The position numbers and the translations under genes were made by a program. Of a DNA stretch of 64,000 bases, positions 17,962 to 29,921 are shown in pieces (within the stretch, counting starts at the first letter, position 1; each line of letters starts with the position of its first letter). Origin of the DNA: Plantibacter elymi (nom. nud.) (GTDB taxonomy: Bacteria > Actinomycetota > Actinomycetes > Actinomycetales > Microbacteriaceae); the NCBI RefSeq assembly GCF_900177795.1, contig NZ_FXWJ01000001.1, positions 186,001 through 250,000 on the forward strand, read 5' to 3'. Under the pieces are notes generated by a model that saw nothing but the letters and a program-made list of their open reading frames with translations, did not search any database and had not been told where the DNA came from.

Positions 17962-18273
17962 TCAGCCCTTTCCGTGGCTCGGTTGCACGACAAATCCGTG
18001 AGAAGTGACGCTGTACCGGAAGTTCTTCTTGGGTGGTACCTCGTCGAAACGAGGTGCTGCCCAGGGGTGGCATCTCGCGATGCGGGCCGCTGCCATCGCC
18101 GAACCGACGACGACACCGTGTTGCTGCACCGCTCCCAGAGCGTACGCGGAGCAGCTGGGGTAATACCGGCAGACGTCGCCGTACAGCGGTGAGATCGCGG
18201 CGCGATACCCACGAAGCGCCAGCACCGCAGCATTGCGGGGCGCGAGGCAGGTGGCAGCGAGGACGCCGTTCAT
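17962..18273 (-). CDS. yidD: Membrane protein insertion efficiency factor YidD
   Basis: This encodes a 103-residue YidD protein assisting YidC-dependent insertion. The conserved core RYYPSCSAYALGAVQQHG with its cysteines is near residues 36-53. The start overlaps the rnpA stop by four bases (ATGA), showing coupling. The C-terminus after the conserved HPWAAPRFDEVPP segment is a short species-specific tail. Confidence 0.95.
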   Translation of the reverse strand: MNGVLAATCLAPRNAAVLALRGYRAAISPLYGDVCRYYPSCSAYALGAVQQHGVVVGSAMAAARIARCHPWAAPRFDEVPPKKNFRYSVTSHGFVVQPSHGKG

Positions 18274-18632
18274 CGGAGCGCGTCCGAAGCTTCGTCGATG
18301 ACGCCGCGTTTGACCAAGGCACGATCGACCTCGGCATGGAGCGAGGCGAACGGAGCCGTCGCTGCAGACGGCAACGCACGGATGACCACGTCAGCCCCGC
18401 CGGCAGCCTGAACGACGCTGTCGTGGCAGATGGCCTTCAAGCGACGTCTGACGAGATTGCGGGTCACTGCGTTTCCGACCGTTTTCGCAACGATGAACCC
18501 GAAGCGCGGCTGTCCGCCCTTCGGGTTCATGCGTACGTACGTGACCGTGTGCTCGCCGACGAACCGGGACCCGCGACGAACTACCCCTCGGTAGTCGTCG
18601 CCGGACGTGATCCGGCTCGCACGCTCGAGCAC
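18270..18632 (-). CDS. rnpA: Ribonuclease P protein component
   Basis: This encodes the protein subunit of RNase P, which with its catalytic RNA trims tRNA 5' ends. The hallmark basic motif appears as VGNAVTRNLVRRRLKAI. A GTG at 18632 gives 120 residues beginning VLERASRITSGDDYRGVV, matching known RnpA N-termini; an upstream ATG at 18701 would overlap rpmH and is rejected. The gap to rpmH is seven bases and the end overlaps yidD. Confidence 0.94.
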   Translation of the reverse strand: MLERASRITSGDDYRGVVRRGSRFVGEHTVTYVRMNPKGGQPRFGFIVAKTVGNAVTRNLVRRRLKAICHDSVVQAAGGADVVIRALPSAATAPFASLHAEVDRALVKRGVIDEASDALR

Positions 18633-18639
18633 GACGGCT

Positions 18640-18777
18640 CTACGCGGAGAGTTCGGTGCGGCCCTTGGCGCGACGAGCCGACAGGATGCCGCGGCCGGCA
18701 CGCGTGCGCATGCGCAGACGGAAGCCGTGCTTCTTGGCGCGACGACGGTTGTTCGGCTGGAAGGTTCTCTTGCTCAT
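18640..18777 (-). CDS. rpmH: 50S ribosomal protein L34
   Basis: This 45-residue basic protein begins [19 protein letters not shown] and ends in AKGRTELSA, the complete signature of bacterial L34. It starts at the ATG at 18777, whose upstream bases include CGGAGAT. It is the first gene of the leftward rpmH-rnpA-yidD-yidC-jag-rsmG block and diverges from dnaA, the standard origin arrangement. Confidence 0.97.
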   Translation of the reverse strand: MSKRTFQPNNRRRAKKHGFRLRMRTRAGRGILSARRAKGRTELSA

Positions 18778-19104
18778 AATTACGATCTCCGGATCATGAC
18801 CCACCACTGCACAGGTGGCAGCAGGGTACGGAAGGGTGCCCGTGGGCAGAAGTCAACTGATTAAACCTACGGTCTACTCGCGCGAAGGTCAAACCAGCGG
18901 CGCCCAAACGAATGATTATCCACAGGATTCTCAGAAATTGTAGCAGTGACACGCAGGGCGGCCGTACAGTGATTTGGGACTGGGGCGACGTGTTGTTAGC
19001 GTAAGCCCTCGGGTTATGCACAGCGTGTGGATAGCACCGCGCTCAGCCCCGAATACTCAGGGGAGAGCCTGTGGATGAACCTGTGAGTATGTGTGGGGAG
19101 AACT
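18778..19104. promoter_or_regulatory. rpmH-dnaA divergent region with DnaA boxes and dnaA promoter
   Basis: This 327-bp gap holds a perfect DnaA box TTATCCACA (18916-18924) and near matches TTATGCACA (19014-19022), TGTGGATAG (19026-19034) and TGTGGATGA (19070-19078), consistent with autoregulation of dnaA. A plausible rightward promoter is TTGGGA (18974-18979), 17 bases, TAGCGT (18997-19002). It may also form the left half of a bipartite origin. Confidence 0.7.
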
Positions 19105-20526
19105 ATGTCGGACGCCGACGATGCGATCGCTGAGACCTGGCAATCGGTGCTCGAGATCCTCTCCGTCGACGACCGCATCACCCCGCCGCTCCGCGGGTTC
19201 CTCAACCTCATCGTCCCCAAGGGCATCATGGGCGGCACCTTCTACCTGGAGGTGCCCAACGAGTTCACGATGGGCATGCTCAACCAGCGCATGCGGGCAC
19301 CGATCCTCGCCGCACTCGCGTCCATCGTCGACGGCGGTCCCGTCGGCAACTACGCGATCGTCGTCAACCCCGACATCGTCGAGGAACGGTACGAGCAGAC
19401 CGGCTTCCAGCACATCGACCCGGCACCGCTCGAGTCGCCGCAGCCGCAGCTGACCCCGACGCCCACGCTGCCGGCGCGAGAGAACGACACCCGACTCAAC
19501 CCGAAGTACAGCTTCGACAACTTCGTCATCGGCCAGTCCAACCGGTTCGCGCACGCGGCCGCGGTCGCGGTGGCCGAGGCGCCGGCCAAGGCCTACAACC
19601 CGCTGTTCGTCTACGGCGACTCCGGACTCGGCAAGACCCACCTCCTCCACGCCATCGGCCACTACGCGATGAACCTCTATGCGGGGATCCGCGTCCGGTA
19701 CGTGTCCAGCGAGGAGTTCACGAACGACTTCATCAACTCGATCGCCAACAACCGCGGCTCGTTCTTCCAGTCGCGGTACCGCGACATCGACATCCTGCTG
19801 ATCGACGACATCCAGTTCCTCCAGGGCAAGGCGGAGACGCAGGAGGCGTTCTTCCACACCTTCAACACCCTGCACGATCACAACAAGCAGGTGGTCATCA
19901 CCAGCGACCTGCCGCCGAAGGCGCTCACCGGCTTCGAAGAGCGGATGCGTTCACGCTTCGAGTGGGGACTCATCACCGACGTCCAGGCTCCCGACCTCGA
20001 GACGCGCATCGCGATCCTGCGCAAGAAAGCGCAGAACGAGAAGCTGCACATCCCGGACGAGGTCCTCGAGTTCATCGCCACCAAGGTGTCGAGCAACATC
20101 CGTGAGCTGGAGGGCACGCTCATCCGCGTCGTCGCGTTCGCCAGCCTGAACCGGACGGCGGTCGACATGACGCTGGCCCAGACGGTGCTGAAGGACGTCA
20201 TCAGCCTCGACGACGACAACGTGATCTCGCCGATCGACATCATCAACACGACGGCCGACTACTTCAAGCTCTCGGTCGACGACCTGTACGGCTCGAGCCG
20301 GTCGCAGGCCGTGGCGACGGCGCGTCAGATCGCGATGTACCTCTGTCGCGAACTCACCAACCTCTCACTCCCGAAGATCGGTCAGCTGTTCGGCAACCGG
20401 GACCACACGACGGTCATGTACGCCAACCGGAAGATCACCGACCTCATGCAGGAGAAGCGCTCGATCTACAACCAGGTGACCGAGCTCACGAGCCGCATCA
20501 AGCAGAACCTCCGCTACGGCGCCTGA
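19105..20526 (+). CDS. dnaA: Chromosomal replication initiator protein DnaA
   Basis: This 473-residue AAA+ ATPase binds DnaA boxes and opens oriC. The N-terminal helicase-interaction domain is followed by a short Pro-rich linker (about 105-125), then the ATPase with Walker A GDSGLGKTHLL (171-181) and Walker B LLIDDIQF, and the C-terminal DNA-binding domain with the DnaA signature NRDHTTVMYANRKI (about 432-445). I choose the ATG at 19105 because GGGGAG lies just before it; a GTG four codons upstream at 19093 is possible. It diverges from rpmH and precedes oriC and dnaN. Confidence 0.97.
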   Translation: MSDADDAIAETWQSVLEILSVDDRITPPLRGFLNLIVPKGIMGGTFYLEVPNEFTMGMLNQRMRAPILAALASIVDGGPVGNYAIVVNPDIVEERYEQTGFQHIDPAPLESPQPQLTPTPTLPARENDTRLNPKYSFDNFVIGQSNRFAHAAAVAVAEAPAKAYNPLFVYGDSGLGKTHLLHAIGHYAMNLYAGIRVRYVSSEEFTNDFINSIANNRGSFFQSRYRDIDILLIDDIQFLQGKAETQEAFFHTFNTLHDHNKQVVITSDLPPKALTGFEERMRSRFEWGLITDVQAPDLETRIAILRKKAQNEKLHIPDEVLEFIATKVSSNIRELEGTLIRVVAFASLNRTAVDMTLAQTVLKDVISLDDDNVISPIDIINTTADYFKLSVDDLYGSSRSQAVATARQIAMYLCRELTNLSLPKIGQLFGNRDHTTVMYANRKITDLMQEKRSIYNQVTELTSRIKQNLRYGA

Positions 20527-20553
20527 CCCGTGTCCGGTCACTGAGCCTCACTC

Positions 20554-20596
20554 GGTCCCTGAGCTTGTCGAAGGGCCCTCAACAGGCTCGGGGACC
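20554..20596. repeat. REP element with decayed inverted partner
   Basis: GGTCCCTGAGCTTGTCGAAG (20554-20573) is followed immediately by a degenerate inverted copy ending in GGCTCGGGGACC (to 20596). It belongs to the family seen at 11477, 27215, 33231 and 35601 and lies between the dnaA stop and its terminator-like stem-loop. Confidence 0.75.
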
Positions 20597-20628
20597 AGGG
20601 AACCGCTACGGCGCCTGACGCGTCCTGG

Positions 20629-20684
20629 TGAACGTTTCCGGCCCCTCGACGCACTCGGTGCGCTCGAGGGGCCGATTTCGTTCA
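20629..20684 (+). terminator. Stem-loop terminator downstream of dnaA
   Basis: An 11-bp perfect stem CGGCCCCTCGA (20639-20649) / TCGAGGGGCCG (20664-20674) continues inward as CGCAC/GTGCG around a three-base loop, and outer TGAACG/CGTTCA pairs extend it with a small internal mismatch. It ends in ATTTCGTTC. Its outer arm resembles the stem-loop downstream of gnd. Confidence 0.75.
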
Positions 20685-20689
20685 TCAGG

Positions 20690-21010
20690 CGACGACGAGC
20701 GCTCATTCGACGACACGATCCGCGTCCGATCTGTCCACATTCCGACCTCGCAGCCCTGTGGATAACCTGTGGAGAGATGTGGAAGCTCCGGGCACGCTTG
20801 TGAGTGAACACCGTTCACCGACCTCCGCGTCCCACACCCTGGCGTCGTTCTCTCCACAGGCCACCACCAAGTTACACACATGTAGTTCCCTGTGTTCGAG
20901 CGGGTTCGGGAGACTTATCCACAGTTTCCACACCGGTTAAGACTGTTAACCGTTAATTCAATGATCTCTCCGGCAAACAACCTTTCCCCAGGCTCGCTTC
21001 TCCACAGCAC
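20690..21010. other. oriC: Replication origin oriC (dnaA-dnaN intergenic)
   Basis: Clustered DnaA boxes lie here: perfect TGTGGATAA (20757-20765) and TTATCCACA (20915-20923), plus near matches TGTGGAGAG (20768-20776), CTCTCCACA (20850-20858) and TTCTCCACA (20998-21006). An AT-rich stretch with GTTAA repeats (about 20935-20965) is the best candidate for the DNA unwinding element. Position between dnaA and dnaN is usual for actinobacterial origins. Confidence 0.88.
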
Positions 21011-21086
21011 CTCGTCCCACTCGACCCCGGAAGCGGACCCACTAGCATTGGTGACGTCATCGAGAGCCAGAGACAGGGGACTTGTC

Positions 21087-22238
21087 GTGCGATTCAGCGT
21101 CAACCGGGATGTATTCAGCGAAGCCGTCTCGTTCGCAGTGAAGCTGCTCCCGCAGCGCCCGACGCTGCCGATCCTCAACGGCATCCTCATCGAAGCCGGT
21201 GACGACGGTCTCATCCTGTCCTCGTTCGACTACGAGGTCTCCAGCCAGACCGGCATCGCGGCCGAAGTCGAGGAGGCCGGTACGGCACTCGTCAACGGTC
21301 GGCTGCTCTCGGAGATCGCCAGTCGACTCCCGAACGCGCCCGTGCGGTTCAGCAAGGTCGAGAACCGCATCGAGGTCACCTGTGGTTCGGCCCGGTTCAC
21401 CCTCGGATCGATGCCCGTCGAGGAGTACCCGACGATCCCGCAGGTCGACGCCGACTTCGGTCTCGTGCCTGCCGACGAGTTCGCCACCGCAGTGAGCCAG
21501 GTCGCCGTCGCCGCGAGCCGCGACGACGTGACCCCGGTCATCACCGGTGTGCAGCTCGAGGTCTCCAAGACGAGCCTCAGCCTCGTCGCGACTGACCGCT
21601 ACCGGGTGGCGGTCCGCGAGATCGACTGGGACTCCGGCCAGGGCGACGGTTCAAGCGAGACGATCACGGCTCTCGTGCCGGCTCGCACCCTGCAGGAGGT
21701 CGGCAAGACCTTCGGCCACAGCGGCAACATCAACGTCGCGATCACGAATCGCGACGACCGCGAGCTCATCGCGTTCCGGGCTGACCGCAAGACGGTCACC
21801 TCGCTGCTGATCAAGGGCAACTTCCCGCCGGTCAAGCGGCTCTTCCCCGAGACGACCGACAACTACGCGATCATCAACACCGCGGAACTCATCGAGGCGA
21901 CCAGGCGTATGTCGCTCGTCCTCGAGCGCGAAGCGGCCCTCCGCTTCACCTTCACCATCGACGGCCTCACGCTCGAGGCCGTCGGATCCGAGCAGGCGCA
22001 GGCATCCGAGGGCATCGACGCCCTCCTCACCGGCGACGACATCGTGCTCTCCCTCAAGCCGCAGTTCCTGATCGACGGTCTGACCGCGGTCCGGAGCGAG
22101 TACGTGCGGTTCTCGTTCACGAAGACGGAGAACACGAACAAGCCGGGACCCATGCTCATCACGAGCCAATCCTCCAAGGATCAGCCGGGTGCCGACAGCT
22201 ACAAGTACCTGCTGCAGCCGAACCTGCTGCTGCGCTGA
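21087..22238 (+). CDS. dnaN: DNA polymerase III beta sliding clamp
   Basis: This encodes the 383-residue ring clamp that holds polymerase III on DNA. The N-terminus VRFSVNRDVFSEAVSFAVKL and the internal FTFTIDGLTLEA...SEG segments are typical, and length is that of a complete three-domain clamp. The GTG at 21087 is chosen because AGGGGA lies seven bases upstream; a longer frame from 20892 would extend into oriC. It is followed after 17 bases by gnd. Confidence 0.96.
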   Translation: MRFSVNRDVFSEAVSFAVKLLPQRPTLPILNGILIEAGDDGLILSSFDYEVSSQTGIAAEVEEAGTALVNGRLLSEIASRLPNAPVRFSKVENRIEVTCGSARFTLGSMPVEEYPTIPQVDADFGLVPADEFATAVSQVAVAASRDDVTPVITGVQLEVSKTSLSLVATDRYRVAVREIDWDSGQGDGSSETITALVPARTLQEVGKTFGHSGNINVAITNRDDRELIAFRADRKTVTSLLIKGNFPPVKRLFPETTDNYAIINTAELIEATRRMSLVLEREAALRFTFTIDGLTLEAVGSEQAQASEGIDALLTGDDIVLSLKPQFLIDGLTAVRSEYVRFSFTKTENTNKPGPMLITSQSSKDQPGADSYKYLLQPNLLLR

Positions 22239-22255
22239 CACGCAAAGGATCCACC

Positions 22256-23146
22256 ATGCACATCGGTCTCGTCGGTCTCGGCAAGATGGGCAACAACATG
22301 CGCACGCGTCTGCGTGCGAACGGCATCGAGGTCACCGGTTTCGACCGGAACCCCGATGTCACCGACGTCGCGACGATCAGCGACCTCGTCGCTGCGCTCC
22401 CGGCACCTCGCACGGTCTGGGTCATGGTCCCCGCCGGGGCCATCACCGACTCCGTCGTCGAGGAGCTGAACGGCCTGCTCGAGGCCGGCGACCTGATCAT
22501 CGACGGCGGTAACAGCCGCTTCACGGACGACTTCAAGCACGCTGAACTCCTGTCGGCGAAGGGCATCGACTACATCGATGCCGGCGTCTCCGGCGGTGTC
22601 TGGGGTGTCGACAACGGCTACGGCCTCATGGTCGGCGGTTCCAAGGAGCAGGTGGAGCGGGTCATGCCCGTCTTCGACGCCCTGCGTCCTGAAGGCCCGC
22701 GCGATGAGGGCTTCGTTCACGTCGGAGAGGTCGGCGCCGGCCACTACGCGAAGATGGTGCACAACGGCATCGAGTACGCGCTCATGCAGGCGTATGCCGA
22801 GGGCTTCGAGCTCCTCGACAAGCGCGAGGACATCATCAAGGACGTGCCCGGCACCTTCAAGGCCTGGCAGCGCGGCACTGTCGTGCGGTCTTGGCTGCTC
22901 GAGCTGCTCGTCCGTGCCCTCGAGGAGGACCCGGACTTCGAGCAGATCGAGGGCTACGTCGAGGACTCGGGCGAGGGTCGCTGGACGATCGAGGAGGCCA
23001 TCGCGAACGCGGTGCCCGTCCCGACCATCTCGGCATCGATCTTCGCCCGCTTCGTGTCGCGCCAGGAGGACTCGCCGGCCATGAAGGCGGTCGCCGCACT
23101 CCGCAACCAGTTCGGCGGACACGCGGTCAAGAAGGCCGACGACTGA
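22256..23146 (+). CDS. gnd: 6-phosphogluconate dehydrogenase (decarboxylating), short GntZ type
   Basis: This 296-residue enzyme oxidatively decarboxylates 6-phosphogluconate to ribulose 5-phosphate. The Rossmann motif GLVGLGKMGNNM is at residues 4-15; the substrate-binding signature appears as IIDGGNSRF and GVSGGVWGVDNGYGLMVGG, and the catalytic KMVHNGIEYALMQAYAEGF follows. It is the short, often NAD-preferring form (about 300 residues) rather than the 470-residue NADP enzyme. Its place between dnaN and recF is conserved in actinobacteria. Confidence 0.93.
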   Translation: MHIGLVGLGKMGNNMRTRLRANGIEVTGFDRNPDVTDVATISDLVAALPAPRTVWVMVPAGAITDSVVEELNGLLEAGDLIIDGGNSRFTDDFKHAELLSAKGIDYIDAGVSGGVWGVDNGYGLMVGGSKEQVERVMPVFDALRPEGPRDEGFVHVGEVGAGHYAKMVHNGIEYALMQAYAEGFELLDKREDIIKDVPGTFKAWQRGTVVRSWLLELLVRALEEDPDFEQIEGYVEDSGEGRWTIEEAIANAVPVPTISASIFARFVSRQEDSPAMKAVAALRNQFGGHAVKKADD

Positions 23147-23165
23147 CGACACGACGTCTCCTGAC

Positions 23166-23220
23166 GAACGAAATCGACCCTCCCGGAGCCTTCCGCTCCG
23201 CTGGAGGGTCGATTTCGTTC
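23166..23220 (+). terminator. Long stem-loop downstream of gnd
   Basis: The arms at 23166-23183 (GAACGAAATCGACCCTCC) and 23203-23220 are perfectly complementary over 18 bp, around a 19-base loop that itself contains a CGGAG...CTCCG palindrome. It probably terminates dnaN-gnd transcription. The arm shares GAACG and ATTTCGTTC with the stem-loop after dnaA. Confidence 0.85.
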
Positions 23221-23306
23221 ACCCTGCGTCGTCGTGCCGGCCGCGTTCGGACGTCCGAAGGCGCCCCGACCCGTTCGGCGTCAGGGCGAGGCGGTAGGGT
23301 GACGTG

Positions 23307-24539
23307 GTGATCGTGCGGCACTTGAATCTCACCGACTACCGCAACTACGCGGTGGTCGACGTGGCGCTCGAACCCGGACCCAATCTGTTCGTCGGCCGAA
23401 ACGGCCAGGGCAAGACCAACCTCGTCGAGGCGATCGGATACCTCAGCAGCCTCGGTTCCCATCGGGTCTCCTCCGAACAGGCGCTCATCCGACACGGTGC
23501 CGACGCAGCGATCATCAGGGCCCGCATCGTGCACGACGGTCGTGAGCTGCTCGCCGAGGTGCAGCTCAACCGGGGTTCGGCCAACCGCGCGCAGGTGAAC
23601 CGGTCCCAGATCAAGCCGCGCGAACTGCCGAGGTACGTGTCCACCGTGCTGTTCGCCCCGGAAGACCTCTTGATCGTCCGCGGCGACCCGTCGGCGCGCC
23701 GGCGGTTCATCGACCAGCTCCTCGTGCAGCGGATCCCCCGCCTGGCCGGGGTGATGGCCGACTACGACCGCTCCCTGAAACAGCGGAACTCCCTCCTCAA
23801 ATCGGCGAGGGCGCGTGGGCTGAAGTCCGGGCCCCTGGCCACGCTCGACCTCTGGGACGATCGACTCGTGCAGTACGGCACGGAGATCATCGCCGAACGT
23901 CTGCAACTCCTGGCCATGCTCGGTGGGCCACTGCGTGCCGCGTACGAAGCCGTGGCCGGAGACGATCACCGACCGGTCCTCCTGCCCGTGCTCAGCATCG
24001 CCGGGACCGATGCCGAGGACGAGTCGGCAGCCGCCGATCCGACGGAGGGCGTGGAGCCAGGCGCGCCCGTCGATCTGGCGCGCATCGCGGAACGGTTCCG
24101 TGCGGCGCTCGCGCAGCGTCGGTCGGCCGAACTCGAGCGGGGCCTGACGCTCGTCGGACCGCACCGCGACGACGTGTTCTTCGGTCTCAACGGGTTGCCG
24201 GTCAAGGGCTACGCGAGCCACGGTGAATCGTGGTCGTTCGCACTCGCCGCCAAACTCGCCTCAGCCGAGCTCCTCCGCGCCGACTCGTCCCTCGGTGATC
24301 CGGTGCTCATCCTCGACGACGTCTTCGCCGAGCTCGATTCGCGTCGCCGGGAACGCCTCGCGGCCGCGGTCGCGGAGTACGACCAGGTCATCATCACCGC
24401 GGCGGTGTTCGACGACGTCCCCGAACGGTTCACCGCGCACGTCGTGCGCATCGAGGCCGGACGGATCGTGGACGGTCCGGACGAGGCGGGCGGTCCCGCG
24501 CAGCACGAGCCACTCCCCGCGGAGTCGACGCATGACTGA
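23307..24539 (+). CDS. recF: DNA replication and repair protein RecF
   Basis: This 410-residue SMC-like ATPase helps load RecA at gapped DNA. Walker A GRNGQGKT is at residues 30-37; the ABC signature region and Walker B LILDDVFAELDSRRRERL lie towards the C-terminus. The start is one of two adjacent GTG codons (23304 or 23307); 23307 gives the usual MIVRHLNLTDYRNY beginning. The end overlaps the next gene by eight bases. The C-terminal tail after about residue 390 is a family-variable acidic extension. Confidence 0.95.
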   Translation: MIVRHLNLTDYRNYAVVDVALEPGPNLFVGRNGQGKTNLVEAIGYLSSLGSHRVSSEQALIRHGADAAIIRARIVHDGRELLAEVQLNRGSANRAQVNRSQIKPRELPRYVSTVLFAPEDLLIVRGDPSARRRFIDQLLVQRIPRLAGVMADYDRSLKQRNSLLKSARARGLKSGPLATLDLWDDRLVQYGTEIIAERLQLLAMLGGPLRAAYEAVAGDDHRPVLLPVLSIAGTDAEDESAAADPTEGVEPGAPVDLARIAERFRAALAQRRSAELERGLTLVGPHRDDVFFGLNGLPVKGYASHGESWSFALAAKLASAELLRADSSLGDPVLILDDVFAELDSRRRERLAAAVAEYDQVIITAAVFDDVPERFTAHVVRIEAGRIVDGPDEAGGPAQHEPLPAESTHD

Positions 24540-25056
24540 GCCGCGGCGACTCGGACGGGATGCCGACCCGGCGGGGGAACTCTCCGCCACGGTGTACCTC
24601 CGGTTCAAGGAGATCTTCGGCGGCGAGCGGATCTCCCGTGACCGCAAGCGCCGCGAACGCTCGGCCGAGGGGCCGCAGGACTCGGTGCCGTACGGTGTCG
24701 GTCGCGACCCCAAGGGCCTCGGGACGGTCATCGATTCATTGACCGCCGGACTCGGGTGGAACTCGCCGCTCGCCCAGCACGAGGTGCTCGGCAACTGGGC
24801 GGAGTTGTGCGGCGAGGACACCGCCAGGTACTCCGAACCGGTGTCGATCTCGGACGGCGTCCTGCTCGTCCAATGCCAGTCGACGGCGTGGGCGACACAG
24901 CTGCGACACATGCGTCACGAGATCCTCGTCCGCATCGCCGAACGCTATCCCGACGCCGGTGTCGACACGATCCGTTTCCAGGGCCCCGGAGCACCCTCCT
25001 GGAAAAGAGGCCCCAGGTCGATCCCAGGGCGTGGTCCACGCGATACTTACGGCTAG
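24532..25056 (+). CDS. DciA-like protein (DUF721)
   Basis: This 174-residue protein lies in the recF-gyrB interval, where actinobacteria carry DUF721 proteins. The C-terminal domain contains LGNWAELCGEDTARYSEPVSI and the segment LLVQCQSTAWATQLRHMRHEIL, the family core. Members have been identified as DciA, a loader of the replicative helicase in bacteria without DnaC, so a replication role is likely. It starts at an ATG overlapping recF by eight bases. The basic N-terminus is probably disordered. Confidence 0.88.
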   Translation: MTEPRRLGRDADPAGELSATVYLRFKEIFGGERISRDRKRRERSAEGPQDSVPYGVGRDPKGLGTVIDSLTAGLGWNSPLAQHEVLGNWAELCGEDTARYSEPVSISDGVLLVQCQSTAWATQLRHMRHEILVRIAERYPDAGVDTIRFQGPGAPSWKRGPRSIPGRGPRDTYG

Positions 25057-27189
<2,133 letters not shown>

Positions 27190-27214
27190 GTGGCACGAAC
27201 CACCCTCATCCACC

Positions 27215-27279
27215 GGTCACTGAGCTTGTCGAAGTGATCCACCTCGCATCGAACAGGTCCTTCGACAAGCTCAGGGACC
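27215..27279. repeat. Inverted REP pair between gyrB and gyrA
   Basis: GGTCACTGAGCTTGTCGAAG (27215-27234) and CTTCGACAAGCTCAGGGACC (27260-27279) form an inverted pair with a 25-base centre. It fills most of the 107-bp gyrB-gyrA gap and ends 17 bases before the gyrA ATG, so the hairpin would lie in the operon mRNA close to the gyrA ribosome-binding site. Confidence 0.85.
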
Positions 27280-27296
27280 AGGAGAAGTAAGAGAAC

Positions 27297-29921
27297 ATGG
27301 CAGACGAAACCAACGACGAGATCACGGTCCCGGACGAGGACCACGGCGTGCACGGACGGATCGACCAGGTCGATCTGCAGCTCGAGATGCAGCGCAGCTA
27401 CCTCGACTACGCGATGAGCGTCATCGTCGGTCGTGCCCTCCCGGACGTCCGCGACGGGCTGAAGCCCGTCCACCGTCGCGTGATCTACGCGATGTACGAC
27501 GGCGGCTACCGCCCCGACCGCTCGTTCTCCAAGTGCGCGCGCGTCGTCGGCGACGTCATGGGTCAGTTCCACCCGCACGGCGACACGGCCATCTACGACG
27601 CGCTCGTGCGCCTCGTCCAGCCGTGGAGCCTGCGGTACCCGTTGGCGCTCGGCCAGGGCAACTTCGGCTCACCGGGTAACGACGGCGCGGCCGCCCCTCG
27701 GTACACCGAGACGAAGATGGCCCCGCTCGCCATGGAGATGGTGCGCGACATCGACGAGGAGACCGTCGACTTCCAGCCCAACTACGATGGCGAGTCCCAG
27801 GAACCGGTCGTCCTGCCGGCGCGCTTCCCGAACCTCCTCGTCAACGGGTCGGTCGGCATCGCGGTCGGCATGGCCACGAACATCCCGCCGCACAACCTCC
27901 GCGAGGTCGCCGACGGTGCCCTCTGGCATCTGGCAAACCCGGAGGCCAGCCGGGACGAGCTCCTCGAGGCGCTCATGCAGCGCATCAAGGGGCCGGACTT
28001 CCCGACCGGCGCGCAGATCCTCGGTATCAAGGGCATCCAGGACGCCTACCGCACGGGTCGCGGTTCCATCACGATGCGTGCCGTCGTGAACGTCGAGGAG
28101 ATCCAGGGCCGGACCTGCCTCGTCGTCACCGAGCTCCCCTACCAGGTGAACCCCGACAACCTCGCGCTGAAGATCGCCGACCTCGTCAAGGAGGGTCGTC
28201 TCGGCGGCGTCGCCGACATCCGCGACGAGACCTCCGGTCGTACCGGCCAACGGCTCGTCATCGTGCTGAAGCGCGATGCGGTCGCGAAGGTCGTCCTCAA
28301 CAACCTCTACAAGCACACGCAGTTGCAGGACAACTTCGGCGCGAACATGCTCGCGATCGTCGACGGCATCCCGCGCACGCTGCCGCTCGACGGGTTCATC
28401 ACCAACTGGGTGACGCACCAGGTCGAGGTCATCGTCCGCCGCACCGTGTTCCGACTCCGCAAGAAGGAGGAGCGCGCACACATCCTCCGCGGCTACCTGA
28501 AGGCGCTCGACGCCCTCGACGAGGTCATCGCGCTCATCCGTCGCTCGCCGTCCGCCGACGAGGCGCGCACAGGCCTCATGGACCTCCTCGAGATCGACGA
28601 GCTCCAGGCCAGCGCGATCCTCGACATGCAGCTGCGTCGTCTCGCCGCCCTCGAGCGTCAGAAGATCATCGACGAGGCCGCCGAGATCGAAGCGCAGATC
28701 GCCGACCTCAAGGACATCCTCGCGAAGCCGGTCCGTCAGCGCGAGATCGTCAGTGAAGAACTGACCGCGATCGTCGACAAGTACGGCGACGACCGCCGCA
28801 CCGAGATCATGTTCGGCTTCGACGGCGACATGAACATGGAAGACCTGATCCCCGAAGAGGAGATGGTCATCACCGTCACCCGCGGCGGGTACATCAAGCG
28901 AACGCGCAGCGACAACTACCGCCAGCAGCACCGCGGTGGCAAGGGCGTCAAGGGTGCCCAATTGCGCGCGGACGACGTGGTCGACCACTTCTTCGTGACG
29001 ACGACGCACCACTGGCTCCTCTTCTTCACGACGAAGGGTCGCGTGTACCGCGCGAAGGCGTACGAGCTGCAGGAGGCCGGCCGCGACGCCAAGGGCCAGC
29101 ACGTCGCCAACCTGCTCGCCATGCAGCCCGACGAGGAGATCGCCGAGATCCTCGACATCCGCGACTACGAGGCCGCGACGTACCTGGTGCTCGCGACGCA
29201 CGACGGTCTCGTCAAGAAGACGGCGCTCTCGGAGTACGACACGAACCGCTCGGGCGGCATCATCGCGATCAACCTGCGCGAGGGCGACGAGCTCACCTCC
29301 GCGCTGCTCGTGGAGAACGACAGCGACGTCCTGTTGGTGTCCCGCAAGGGCATGTCGATCCGCTTCACGGCGAGCGACGAGACCCTGCGGCCGATGGGAC
29401 GCGCGACGAGCGGCGTCATCGGCATGCACTTCCGCGACGACGACAAGCTGCTCTCGGCGTCGGTGCTGCCGTCCGTCGAGGGTGAGGAACGCGAGGCGTT
29501 CGTCTTCGTCGTGACCGAGGGCGGCTATGCGAAGCGCACCAACATCGACCAGTACCGCGGCCAGAACCGCGGCGGTCTGGGCATCAAGGTGGCCAAGCTG
29601 AACGACGATCGAGGCACCCTTGCGGGCGCGCTGATCGTCGACGAGAGCGACGAGGTCCTTGTGGTTCTTGCCAGTGGCAAGGTGGTAAGGTCTGCCGTGG
29701 CCGAAGTTCCAGCGAAGGGGCGCGACACGATGGGCGTCGTCTTCGCACGTTTCGCGGAGAGCGACCGAATCATCGCGCTGGCCAAGAACAGTGACCGAAA
29801 CCTTGAGACCCAGGATGTTCCGGAGACGGTTGCAGACGCAGCCGCCACGGAGGGTGCAGAACCCGAGGCATCCGTGCCGGACGAGACTCCGGCGATGAAG
29901 GAAGAAGTAGATGAGCAGTAG
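27297..29921 (+). CDS. gyrA: DNA gyrase subunit A
   Basis: This 874-residue subunit cuts and rejoins DNA. The catalytic tyrosine is Y136 in PRYTETKMA, and the quinolone-resistance region reads [17 protein letters not shown] with threonine at the position of E. coli Ser83 and aspartate at that of Asp87. The C-terminal beta-pinwheel contains repeated GG(Y/I)-type blades ([16 protein letters not shown], and others). The final acidic tail overlaps the next gene by 11 bases. Complete and unremarkable apart from the upstream REP hairpin. Confidence 0.97.
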   Translation: MADETNDEITVPDEDHGVHGRIDQVDLQLEMQRSYLDYAMSVIVGRALPDVRDGLKPVHRRVIYAMYDGGYRPDRSFSKCARVVGDVMGQFHPHGDTAIYDALVRLVQPWSLRYPLALGQGNFGSPGNDGAAAPRYTETKMAPLAMEMVRDIDEETVDFQPNYDGESQEPVVLPARFPNLLVNGSVGIAVGMATNIPPHNLREVADGALWHLANPEASRDELLEALMQRIKGPDFPTGAQILGIKGIQDAYRTGRGSITMRAVVNVEEIQGRTCLVVTELPYQVNPDNLALKIADLVKEGRLGGVADIRDETSGRTGQRLVIVLKRDAVAKVVLNNLYKHTQLQDNFGANMLAIVDGIPRTLPLDGFITNWVTHQVEVIVRRTVFRLRKKEERAHILRGYLKALDALDEVIALIRRSPSADEARTGLMDLLEIDELQASAILDMQLRRLAALERQKIIDEAAEIEAQIADLKDILAKPVRQREIVSEELTAIVDKYGDDRRTEIMFGFDGDMNMEDLIPEEEMVITVTRGGYIKRTRSDNYRQQHRGGKGVKGAQLRADDVVDHFFVTTTHHWLLFFTTKGRVYRAKAYELQEAGRDAKGQHVANLLAMQPDEEIAEILDIRDYEAATYLVLATHDGLVKKTALSEYDTNRSGGIIAINLREGDELTSALLVENDSDVLLVSRKGMSIRFTASDETLRPMGRATSGVIGMHFRDDDKLLSASVLPSVEGEEREAFVFVVTEGGYAKRTNIDQYRGQNRGGLGIKVAKLNDDRGTLAGALIVDESDEVLVVLASGKVVRSAVAEVPAKGRDTMGVVFARFAESDRIIALAKNSDRNLETQDVPETVADAAATEGAEPEASVPDETPAMKEEVDEQ

